Shown: positions 8,236-15,857 of the stretch, piece by piece | How positions within the stretch are numbered: the stretch's first letter is position 1 | Layout: each line of letters begins with the position of its first letter | Translations under genes and position numbers: made by a program | Notes under the pieces: generated by a model | Told to the model about the DNA's origin: nothing | The model's database searches: none | The model's input: only the letters and a program-made list of their open reading frames with translations | NCBI GenBank assembly: GCA_022360955.1 | Contig: JAKSBV010000046.1 | Span: 1-33,605, forward strand | Reading direction: 5' to 3' | From: Bacillota bacterium | Lineage (GTDB): Bacteria > Bacillota > Clostridia > SK-Y3 | Length of the DNA: 33,605 nucleotides

Positions 8236-9876
8236 ATGAACCAACTCAATAAATGGGTGAACGTCAAAAGTTTTTGGTTCACCTTTATCGGACTGATGTT
8301 AATAAAATACGGTTATTATGGTTTCGAGTATTTTCCCGTGCTGGATGACTGGATCCAATATGGGGGATACCCCTTTTATCCTGATATATTCCAAGATGTG
8401 ATCCTGGAGATGAAGACCTACACTGCCCGGCCGTTAGCTTCGCTTTCCGACCCGTATATTTGGGGACAATTTTGGGGTATGATGGGCATTCCTTTTTTGA
8501 TCATTACCCTGCTGCACGCGGCGAGCGGATATTTTTTGTATAAAGTGCTTGCAGCGCAGAAATTATTCGTAGGTATGCCCTTTTTAGTGGTGTATGGATT
8601 GCTGCCTTTGGGGAGTGAGGCAACCTATTGGATTTCCGCTTCTTCCAGAATTGTTGTAGGTGTGTTCTGGATGGCTTTGGCTTTATTTCTGTTGAGTTTG
8701 TATGTTGACAACGGGAAAAAGGGCTACTTGTGGGCCTTTTTTGCCACCCATTTGTTTTCACTGGGATATTATGAACAGGTGCTTGTACTCAGCTGCTCTT
8801 GTGCCGTACTGTTACTCCTCGGGAATTGGAAGAGGCTTCGGTCAAAATGGGTGCTGGGTATTCCCTTTTTTAACTTTGGGGTTATTGTCCTCTATTACAG
8901 GGTCTTTGGCAGCATGGGCAATGTGGCGCAGAGAGGACAGATGGTTAAAAGCGATTACATTTCCCATTTTATGCTGGTCTATGATAAAGTTACCGACATA
9001 TGGGGAAGAGTACAGATACCTTTACTCAGCAATGGCTTGAGGAGAGGTTTGGAAGTGCTGGTTGAAAACCGGTCCTATTTATTTTTAGCGTTGATCGTAT
9101 GCATAAGTGCGGCAGCGGCCGTTTTCAGCCTGAAAAAAGTTTGGACTTCGGCACCGGGGGCCAGGCATGAGCCCAAGAGCCCTGTCAAAATGCACAGTGT
9201 ACAAATTGTGCTGGGGGGCTTGCTGTTCTGGATTCCTTTTGCCCCTAACTTTTTATTGGAAACGGTGTGGATTTGTAATCGCAATGCGTTTACTTCTTTT
9301 ATCGGGCTGGGATTGGCAGTAGAAGGGGTGCTGGGGCTTGTTTTCAGGGGTAAAATCGGTACGTATTTGAAAGCCGCGGGTGTGCTGGTGGTTACCTTTG
9401 TTTTCCTAATCGTCAATGTTTCGGAAATCACCGACTATAAAAGGGCGAGTGAAATAGACCGGGAAATATGTACGAATATCCTGGAGGCCGTCGACGATCC
9501 TGCGTTTTTCGAAGGACAGCGTGAGGTGATCGTCTTAAATGCCCAATCGGCCTATATGGAACAAAACAGTTATCATAACGATCATATACATAATATCACC
9601 TCCAGTGACTGGGCATTGACAGGAGGTCTGCGGGCAGTTGCTCAAAATGTCCGCATCAAAACGCTTATTATGCAGTGTTATCCCGGAAGCGGTATTAAAA
9701 TGGACCCCCAGGCCTGGGACACGGCGATTATCCTTGGCATAGAAGAGGACTTATCGGTGGTACCCCTGTCGGTTAAGCAAAAGACGGACGGAGAAGTCTT
9801 ATTATCGGAAACAACAGGGGAACATTTTGGCAAAGCCCTATTGGACAACAAGGGGAGATATGTATTCGGACGATGA
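8236..9876 (+). CDS. Large multi-pass membrane protein, possible GT-C type glycosyltransferase
   Basis: This 546-residue protein has about ten or more hydrophobic segments and a soluble C-terminal region of about 120 residues. The first extracytoplasmic loop reads FPVLDDWIQYGG and then ARPLASLSDPYIWGQ. An Asp-Asp pair in the first loop and an R-P-L following it are what GT-C membrane glycosyltransferases and related DUF6056/GtrII-like proteins show, so a transferase using a polyprenyl-phosphate sugar is plausible; I do not recognise the exact family. A longer frame starts with GTG at 8182, but that codon is inside the repeat; ATG 8236 with CGAGGT upstream is the likely start. The GT2 enzyme at 6163 could make its donor. 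Confidence 0.6.
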   Translation: MNQLNKWVNVKSFWFTFIGLMLIKYGYYGFEYFPVLDDWIQYGGYPFYPDIFQDVILEMKTYTARPLASLSDPYIWGQFWGMMGIPFLIITLLHAASGYFLYKVLAAQKLFVGMPFLVVYGLLPLGSEATYWISASSRIVVGVFWMALALFLLSLYVDNGKKGYLWAFFATHLFSLGYYEQVLVLSCSCAVLLLLGNWKRLRSKWVLGIPFFNFGVIVLYYRVFGSMGNVAQRGQMVKSDYISHFMLVYDKVTDIWGRVQIPLLSNGLRRGLEVLVENRSYLFLALIVCISAAAAVFSLKKVWTSAPGARHEPKSPVKMHSVQIVLGGLLFWIPFAPNFLLETVWICNRNAFTSFIGLGLAVEGVLGLVFRGKIGTYLKAAGVLVVTFVFLIVNVSEITDYKRASEIDREICTNILEAVDDPAFFEGQREVIVLNAQSAYMEQNSYHNDHIHNITSSDWALTGGLRAVAQNVRIKTLIMQCYPGSGIKMDPQAWDTAIILGIEEDLSVVPLSVKQKTDGEVLLSETTGEHFGKALLDNKGRYVFGR

Positions 9877-9932
9877 GTGTTCTGCTTTACATCTGCGGGA
9901 AGGAATAATATAATAGTGAGGAGTTCGGAATA

Positions 9933-11522
9933 GTGAGTTCTCGGTTAGGGGTTAGAAGAGATATGTTTAATACGAAAAGTGCAGTCAAAACAGTTAGCTT
10001 TATGATGATTGCGACATTGACGGCAAAGATGCTGGGGATGCTTCGCGATATGCTGCTGGCAGTGAATTACGGGACAGGTTGGGAGGCAGAAGCATTTTTA
10101 ACCGCCATTCGCATACCTATTATGTTTTTTGATATTGGGTTGGGGGCCGCAATATCCTCTACCTTTATTCCGGTTTTTAATACGTATTTGCAAAATGAGG
10201 ACAAAGAAAAGGCCATTCGATTTTCCAATAATTTTGTGAATATTGTTTTGTTGATCACGGCGTTGATCACCTTTTTGGGGATTTTGTTTGCAAGGCAATT
10301 GGCGGACTTTATTGCACCGGGATTGGACGAGCAGACGATTTTACTGACAATACGATTGATGCATATATTGTTTCCGATGATTGTTTTTACGGGTTTGGCC
10401 TATTCATATGTAGGTATTTTACAATCCCTTAATGAATTTAATATTCCGGCGGCCATTAGCTTGGTATCCAACGCCATTGTGATTATCTATTTTATTTTTT
10501 TCAATCGCTCGCTGGGGATTTTTGGTCTCGCGGTGGCCATGCTGGTAGGGTGGGCCGCACAGGTCATCGTGCAAATCCCTTCTTTAAAGAAAAAGGGATA
10601 TGCCTATCGGCCGGTACTTGACTTTAAGAGTGAAGGGATCCGGAAAGTAGCCCTACTGACTTTGCCCATTTTAATTAGTACATGGGTACAGCCTATCAAT
10701 GGGATGGTTAATTTGCGGCTGGCTACCAATATCCAGGGAGGGATAGCGGCTTTAGAATATGCGTACAGGCTCTTTATTAACATCGGCGGTATCTTTACCT
10801 ATGCCCTTACCAACCTTATTTTTCCGTCCCTATCAAGGATGAGTGCGGGAGAAAACCGAGAACAGTTTGCAAAATTGATGACCACCGCATTGCGAACGGT
10901 GATCTATTTTATAATACCTTTGATGGTCGGGTTTATAACGTTGAGGGTGCCTTTAGTCCGATTGATTTACGAAAGAGGAGCTTTTGATGCTGCTTCCACA
11001 AAGATGACTGCCGTGGCATTATTGTTTTATGCGATGGGTATGTTGGGATTTGCCGTTCAGGAAACCATGAGCAAGGGGTTTTATGCGCTGCATGAGGCGT
11101 CTACCCCTATGAAGGTGGCCGTAGGCGGCATCACCTTGAATATTATATTGAGTTTTGTTTTTTTTCGATATCTGGAGCTGGGGGTCGGAGGATTGGCTCT
11201 GGCAGCCTCCGTTGCCTCTACAGTCATTGCTGTTACATTGGTTGTTGTAATGCATAAAAAAATCCAGGGGATTTTTAACATGCAAGTGCTGGTACACTTT
11301 TTAAAAGTGGTGTTTGCCGTAATGGTGATGGGTATTGTTGTAATGGGGATAGGGCAGATTTTGGATATAAGACTGGGGAGCACATTGACGGACAGGGTAT
11401 TGCGTTTGGGTATTCCCGTAATAGCCGGCGTGTTGACCTACGGGATCGTTACGTTTATGCTGGGGGTAAAAGAGGCAAAGGTTGGATGGCATATGATAAA
11501 AGATCAATGGAAGAGGGTGTGA
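9933..11522 (+). CDS. murJ: MurJ/MviN-type lipid-linked oligosaccharide flippase
   Basis: The 529-residue protein belongs to the MviN/MurJ family of the MOP superfamily, with about 14 membrane helices. Diagnostic stretches are the N-terminal helix and loop ATLTAKMLGMLRDMLLAVNYGTG, then FFDIGLGAAISSTFIPVF, and the mid-protein LRVPLVRLIYERGAFD with the following ALLFYAMGMLGFAVQETMSKGFYAL. The Arg residues of the first loop and of RVPLVRLIYERG are those conserved in MurJ. The start is GTG 9933, nine bases after GTGAGGAG; ATG 9963 is an alternative with a poorer binding site. It may be the cell's lipid II flippase or a paralogue devoted to the polymer made by this cluster. The downstream polymerase-like gene overlaps its 3' end. 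Confidence 0.93.
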   Translation: MSSRLGVRRDMFNTKSAVKTVSFMMIATLTAKMLGMLRDMLLAVNYGTGWEAEAFLTAIRIPIMFFDIGLGAAISSTFIPVFNTYLQNEDKEKAIRFSNNFVNIVLLITALITFLGILFARQLADFIAPGLDEQTILLTIRLMHILFPMIVFTGLAYSYVGILQSLNEFNIPAAISLVSNAIVIIYFIFFNRSLGIFGLAVAMLVGWAAQVIVQIPSLKKKGYAYRPVLDFKSEGIRKVALLTLPILISTWVQPINGMVNLRLATNIQGGIAALEYAYRLFINIGGIFTYALTNLIFPSLSRMSAGENREQFAKLMTTALRTVIYFIIPLMVGFITLRVPLVRLIYERGAFDAASTKMTAVALLFYAMGMLGFAVQETMSKGFYALHEASTPMKVAVGGITLNIILSFVFFRYLELGVGGLALAASVASTVIAVTLVVVMHKKIQGIFNMQVLVHFLKVVFAVMVMGIVVMGIGQILDIRLGSTLTDRVLRLGIPVIAGVLTYGIVTFMLGVKEAKVGWHMIKDQWKRV

Positions 11523-13489
11523 GGAGCGTGCAGGGAAGTTTAATCATAAGTTTTTTAACAAGTGTTTTTATAAAGCTGCGTAGGTATTATGAAAACAGTA
11601 TGACCTGTGATGTGTTAAACCGTATCGCACAATTTTTCTTAAAAATGATAGAAAGCAGTGTATTGGTTCAGTTTTTTTTGAAGGATTGGAAAGAAGAAAC
11701 CGCATGGAGAAACAGCTTTATACATAAGTTGATTACCTGGCCGGTAAAAAGCGTGAAAGGGATGTGCGATAAGCTGAGACCACCTATGGAACGCAGTATG
11801 AAGGGAAGCATTCTATGGCGGAGTTTAAGCGGTCTTTTCAACAATTTATTGACGGTGAGCGTGAGGGTTTTCGGTTTGATGCTGCTGGCGTTTACGCTGA
11901 CAGAAGGAATTTTGTGGATGCTATTGCGGGCCAATAATCTAAAGGGCATTGCCCTGAGAGCCGTACTCCTTGGCCTATCCTTTGGGCTGATATGGCTCAA
12001 TCGGTCCGTTGCAGCATTCTATCGGGGCAGCAAAATGATGCAGTTTGCGGCAGGGTTTTTTACGCCTTCGGAGTCCGGTATTCCGGGTGTGGAGGATGAA
12101 GCAAAGAGGGCGGAGAGTCCGGGACTGCGAGCCTCGAATGTGAGAGAAAAGATAAAAATAACGGCTGTTGTGATAGGTGTATTGCTGGGCATCTTGGGCT
12201 TTGTACTGCCTTTTTCTTCTTTTGTCAAGGTAGTGGGAGCTGTAGGAGTTGCCATAGCAATACTGTGGAAAGTAGAGATCGGCGTATTTTTAGTGGTGGC
12301 ATTCACGCCGTTTTCTCCCGGCACAATGCCTTTGGTGGGGCTTGTGCTGCTATGTGCTCTATCTCTGGGCATCAGATTGCTGACCGACAGCAAATTTAAT
12401 CTGACCTATAGTCCTTTGGATACGTTTATACTGTTATTTACAGGGGCGGTTATATACGGCAGCGTTACGTCCTTTGCCTTTCAGAATAGTACAAAGATTG
12501 CGCTGGTCTATGTTGCCTTTATTTTATTCTATATCCTATTGGTCAACACAATCAAAACAAAACGGCAGCTGTATGGGTTGGTGGTATTACTGGTGCTTTC
12601 GGCCCTTTTGGTCGGGCTGTACGGGATCTATCAGTATTATTTCGGCGTACCTACAACCCAGTCCTGGATAGATGAGGAAATGTTTGAAGATTTAAAAGTG
12701 CGGGTATATGCAACTTGGGAAAATCCGAACGTGCTGGGAGAATATCTTGTCATCCTTATTCCCATTGCACTGGCCTTGTTTTGGACTGCAAAAAAATGGA
12801 TCTACCGTTTGATTTACGGAGGGATCACGGCCGTACTGCTCTTATGTATGCTTTTTACATTAAGCAGGGGTTCGTGGCTGGGATTGATATTGGCGTTAGG
12901 TATTTTTGCGGTGTTAAGAGACCGGCGGCTTGTTGTACTGGGGGTTATAGGCATACTGATACTGCCTTTTGTATTGCCGGCAAGTTTTATTGACCGTTTT
13001 TCAAGTATCGGAAATCTTCAAGATACCTCTACCAACTATCGTGTCTCCATATGGATAGGTTCCTTGAAAATTATCGGAGATTATTGGCCGTCGGGCATCG
13101 GCTTGGGCGCTGAGGCCTTTAGCAAGATATACCCTCGATATGCTTTGGCCGGAGCTGCCTTTGCGCTGCATGCACATAATTTCTATCTCCAAATTCTTGT
13201 AGAAACCGGTGTTGTAGGGTTGCTGTCCTTTCTGCTGGTGATTTTTATATTTTATAAAAATGTGCTTGCCTCTTACTGGAAGACAAAAGATTATTTTCTT
13301 TCTACCTTTATGGTTGCACTCAGTGCGGGCATGGCCGGATATCTGCTGAACGGACTTTTTGATAATATATGGTACAATTATCGTATGGTCTTGTTTTTTT
13401 GGACAATGATTGCATTGGGGATGATAGCGGTCAGGCTGGCGAATGCAGGAGATACGACGAAGGCAAGGGCAGATATAGGCGGGGCATGA
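11507..13489 (+). CDS. O-antigen ligase/polymerase family membrane protein (Wzy/WaaL type)
   Basis: The product has 660 residues and more than ten membrane helices. The C-terminal part has the Wzy_C hallmarks: ENPNVLGEYLVILIPIALAL, TLSRGSWLGLILALG, the large outer loop with TSTNYRVSIWIGSLKII and SGIGLGAEAFSKIYP, and HAHNFYLQILVETGVVGLLSF. Members polymerise lipid-linked glycan repeats or ligate glycans to an acceptor outside the membrane. The first 210 residues or so, which include basic amphipathic stretches (KLRRYYENS, PVKSVKGMCDKLRPPMERSMK), are longer than usual and I cannot assign them. The start is uncertain: ATG 11507 is chosen, overlapping murJ by 16 bases, and GTG 11519 is the alternative. 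A 26-base gap leads to the next gene. Confidence 0.88.
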   Translation: MEEGVRSVQGSLIISFLTSVFIKLRRYYENSMTCDVLNRIAQFFLKMIESSVLVQFFLKDWKEETAWRNSFIHKLITWPVKSVKGMCDKLRPPMERSMKGSILWRSLSGLFNNLLTVSVRVFGLMLLAFTLTEGILWMLLRANNLKGIALRAVLLGLSFGLIWLNRSVAAFYRGSKMMQFAAGFFTPSESGIPGVEDEAKRAESPGLRASNVREKIKITAVVIGVLLGILGFVLPFSSFVKVVGAVGVAIAILWKVEIGVFLVVAFTPFSPGTMPLVGLVLLCALSLGIRLLTDSKFNLTYSPLDTFILLFTGAVIYGSVTSFAFQNSTKIALVYVAFILFYILLVNTIKTKRQLYGLVVLLVLSALLVGLYGIYQYYFGVPTTQSWIDEEMFEDLKVRVYATWENPNVLGEYLVILIPIALALFWTAKKWIYRLIYGGITAVLLLCMLFTLSRGSWLGLILALGIFAVLRDRRLVVLGVIGILILPFVLPASFIDRFSSIGNLQDTSTNYRVSIWIGSLKIIGDYWPSGIGLGAEAFSKIYPRYALAGAAFALHAHNFYLQILVETGVVGLLSFLLVIFIFYKNVLASYWKTKDYFLSTFMVALSAGMAGYLLNGLFDNIWYNYRMVLFFWTMIALGMIAVRLANAGDTTKARADIGGA

Positions 13490-13515
13490 TATAAAGAGAA
13501 GCTGGAGGAGTAGCT

Positions 13516-14622
13516 ATGATTAAGGTCATTCATGTGGTGAGTGATACCAATATAGGAGGGGCAGGCCGATGGGTGCTCAATTTTTTGAAAGAGGTGAATC
13601 GTGAGAGGTTTGCCGTAAAAATTGCGCTGCCCCGGGGAAGCCGGTTAAAAGGGGAAGTAGAAAAGCTTGGCGTACAAGCTGTTGAGGTGCCGGGCATGGC
13701 CGACCGTTCTCTTGATATAAAGGCGATCCGGTTTTTATACGGGTTTTTGAAGGGTGAGAGGCCGGATATTGTGCATACGCATGCGAGTCTGAGTGCAAGG
13801 ATAGCGGCAAAGATGGCAGGGATTAAACCCATTGTTTATACCAAGCATTGTATAGATCAAAATATTCCGAAAGGGATCAAGAAAAAGCTTGGGGCTATGG
13901 CAAATAGTTTTTTGAGCGATCGGGCGCTGGCTGTAGCCGACGCGGCGAAGGAGAATCTGATGGCGGCGGGCATCCCTGAACATAGGATTACCGTTTTACA
14001 CAATGGTGTTGAGAAGCTGCGGGAGACCTCTTCCCAAGACCGAGAAAAGACGCGGGCAGAGTGGGGCATCGAAAAGGATGCGGTGGTCATTGGTATCGTG
14101 GCCAGATTGGAAGCGGTTAAAGGACATGGTTATTTTATACAAGCGGCCCGGCAAGTCGTCAATCAGGTTGATTCGGTGAAGTTTTTGATCGTAGGCACCG
14201 GCTCAGCGGAGCAAGCATTAAAGGAACAGGTAAGCAGGGAGAGACTTGACGAACATATTGTTTTTACCGGACATCTCAATGATATTGCACCTATCATGAA
14301 TATCATGGATATTCATGTGATATCGTCGCTGTCGGAAGCCCTATGTCTTTCCATCATAGAAGCGATGAGTCTCGGCAAGCCGTGTATTGCCACCGATACG
14401 GGCGGGAATTCCGAACTTGTACGAGACGGATATAACGGCATACTGGTACCTGTCAAGGATGTGGGCGCATTGGCGGGTGCAATGCTGACCCTGGTTAACG
14501 ATGAGACATTAAGACAGGGGATGGGTGAAAAAGGCAGGATGTTGACGGATGAGCATTTTACGTCCCGAGCCATGACAAAGAAACTGGAAGAGATATATAG
14601 TGAAATATATGGCTGGGCCTAG
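13516..14622 (+). CDS. Family 4 glycosyltransferase
   Basis: A 368-residue GT-B enzyme. The N-terminal Rossmann half begins VIHVVSDTNIGGAGRWVLNFLKE, with the glycine-rich acceptor loop, and contains PDIVHTHASLSARIAAKMAGI. The C-terminal donor half starts near GIVARLEAVKGHGYFIQAA and includes SSLSEALCLSIIEAMSLGKPCIATDTGGNSELV, where the Glu residues of the E-x7-E motif bind the nucleotide sugar. The enzyme is cytoplasmic and adds a sugar to a growing lipid-linked chain; donor and acceptor cannot be read from the sequence. GGAGGAG precedes the ATG at a normal distance. It sits between the polymerase/ligase gene and the DUF4330 pair, in the same transcription unit by spacing. Confidence 0.93.
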   Translation: MIKVIHVVSDTNIGGAGRWVLNFLKEVNRERFAVKIALPRGSRLKGEVEKLGVQAVEVPGMADRSLDIKAIRFLYGFLKGERPDIVHTHASLSARIAAKMAGIKPIVYTKHCIDQNIPKGIKKKLGAMANSFLSDRALAVADAAKENLMAAGIPEHRITVLHNGVEKLRETSSQDREKTRAEWGIEKDAVVIGIVARLEAVKGHGYFIQAARQVVNQVDSVKFLIVGTGSAEQALKEQVSRERLDEHIVFTGHLNDIAPIMNIMDIHVISSLSEALCLSIIEAMSLGKPCIATDTGGNSELVRDGYNGILVPVKDVGALAGAMLTLVNDETLRQGMGEKGRMLTDEHFTSRAMTKKLEEIYSEIYGWA

Positions 14623-14666
14623 GAAGTGGGGCGCAGATCCAGCATAAACGCAAGGAGGTATAATAG

Positions 14667-15158
14667 ATGGCAATTGTTGATAAGCAAGGCAGGTTATTTG
14701 GCAAAATCAATATCATTGATTTATCCTTTATATTGATCGCTTTATTGGTCGTAGGTTTTATTTATGTTCAATATTTCAGGGGAGCGGACAACGGAGAAGC
14801 AGCAGGCAAAAGAATAGAGTATGAGGTTGAGTTGAAGATTAAAACGAAAGAGTATGCGGACGTCATAAAGATAGGCGATGAAATTAGAGACAGCATAAAG
14901 GGCCACTACTTGGGGAAGGTCATTGAGAAAAAGGTATTGCCTGCTTTTACGATCAATGAAAATGCGGAAAAAGGGGAGTATGTGAAAGCGGAAGTACCCG
15001 ACCGGTATGATGTGATTCTGACGTTGGAAGCCAATGGGATTGTGACGCCCGGGAGTATCTTGGCGGAAGGTGTAGAAGTCAAAGTAGGTCAGAAAATGTA
15101 TATAAAAGGAAAAGGGTATGCCAGCCGCGGTTATATTTTGGGGCTGAGATATGAGTAG
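14667..15158 (+). CDS. DUF4330 membrane-anchored protein, first of a tandem pair
   Basis: The 163-residue protein begins MAIVDKQGRLFGKINIIDLSF, then one membrane helix (about residues 20-40), and then a soluble domain outside the membrane with KIKTKEYADVIKIGDEIRD, a YLGKVIEKKV strand and a VEVKVGQKMYIKGKGYASRGYILG ending. The cytoplasmic G-R-L-F-G-K motif and this layout fit the DUF4330 family, whose function is unknown. A strong AAGGAGG lies upstream. It follows the GT4 gene by 44 bases and is followed by a paralogue, which suggests a role in export or assembly of the polymer made by this cluster, by position only. Confidence 0.8.
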   Translation: MAIVDKQGRLFGKINIIDLSFILIALLVVGFIYVQYFRGADNGEAAGKRIEYEVELKIKTKEYADVIKIGDEIRDSIKGHYLGKVIEKKVLPAFTINENAEKGEYVKAEVPDRYDVILTLEANGIVTPGSILAEGVEVKVGQKMYIKGKGYASRGYILGLRYE

Positions 15159-15166
15159 GATAGTTG

Positions 15167-15204
15167 AGAAGCGCTGAGGGTTGAAGGTTGAGAGTTGATG
15201 GAAT
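15167..15204 (+). repeat. Seven-base-period array GTTGAGG between the two DUF4330 genes
   Basis: Just after the first stop codon the sequence runs as seven-base units: GCTGAGG, GTTGAAG, GTTGAGA, GTTGATG. The same units form part of the dispersed MITE-like repeats in this window. It fills most of the short gap, yet leaves the next gene's ribosome binding site intact. Confidence 0.7.
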
Positions 15205-15234
15205 GATTTATAGATGACGGGAGGAGCGATAGGG

Positions 15235-15735
15235 ATGTTAATTGACGAAAAAGGCAGGCTTTTTGGCAAGGTGAGTGTAGTGGATATCCTTGTGGTATTG
15301 TTTATCGTTGGAGCCGTTGCCGGCGCGTATTATAAATTCTTTATAGCGGAAAGAGGGGGTGCGGCTGCGCAATTCGATACCCTCCAATATCAGGTGATAA
15401 CAGTGAGCGGTGTACGTCAACCTTCGGTAGATGCGGTTAAAGAAGGTGCGGAGGTTTTTGACGGTGAGACCGGCGGGTATATAGGTAAAGTGATTCAAAA
15501 GGATATATCCCCTGCGAAGAGCTTCATAAAGAAGACAGACGGGACCTATGCAGAAGCCCGGATGCCGGATAAATTTGATGTGATTATAACGGTTGAAGTG
15601 ACAGGGGTGGAGAATGACCATGGTTTTTTTGCCAATGGCAACATAGAAATCAAGAGAGGGTCGGACCTTAAATTTAAAACCCAAATGATCATGCTTGAGA
15701 CAAGGGTAGTAGATGTCAGAAGAATTAAGAATTAA
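15235..15735 (+). CDS. DUF4330 membrane-anchored protein, second of a tandem pair
   Basis: The 166-residue product is a diverged paralogue of the preceding protein. It has the same start (MLIDEKGRLFGKVSVVDILVVL), a single membrane helix at about residues 15-35, and an outer domain with VKEGAEVFDGETGGYIGKVIQK, ARMPDKFDVIITVEVTG and a GNIEIKRGSDLKFKT segment. The frame opens at ATG 15214, but GGGAGGAG at 15219-15226 places the start at ATG 15235, eight bases downstream. The last codons (RRIKN and stop) are made of a GAATTAA-type seven-base repeat that continues past the stop, so the C-terminal tail may have been reshaped by that array. Function unknown; probably pairs with its neighbour. Confidence 0.8.
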   Translation: MLIDEKGRLFGKVSVVDILVVLFIVGAVAGAYYKFFIAERGGAAAQFDTLQYQVITVSGVRQPSVDAVKEGAEVFDGETGGYIGKVIQKDISPAKSFIKKTDGTYAEARMPDKFDVIITVEVTGVENDHGFFANGNIEIKRGSDLKFKTQMIMLETRVVDVRRIKN

Positions 15736-15749
15736 GAATGAAGAATTAG
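15719..15749 (+). repeat. AT-rich seven-base-period array across a stop codon
   Basis: About four units (GAATTAA, GAATTAA, GAATGAA, GAATTAG) overlap the end of the second DUF4330 gene, supplying its final codons and stop codon. It has the same unit length as the GTTGAGG and GACTTCC arrays but a different sequence. Confidence 0.65.
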
Positions 15750-15802
15750 ATTTTGGGGGATTTATATATTATTTTAAAATAAAGAATAGATCATAAGATA
15801 AA

Positions 15803-15836
15803 AAGAAGGACCGCCTGTAGAGAGGCGGTTCTTCTT
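15803..15836. terminator. Bidirectional rho-independent terminator
   Basis: AAGAAGGACCGCCT (15803-15816) pairs with AGGCGGTTCTTCTT (15823-15836) at 13 of 14 positions, the exception being a G-T pair, around a six-base loop. A run of A on the left gives a T-run for the minus strand, and the right side is T-rich. It lies between convergent genes and can serve both the DUF4330 operon and the minus-strand glycosidase gene. Confidence 0.85.
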
Positions 15837-15857
15837 TGATTTTAAAGTTGGTTATCT

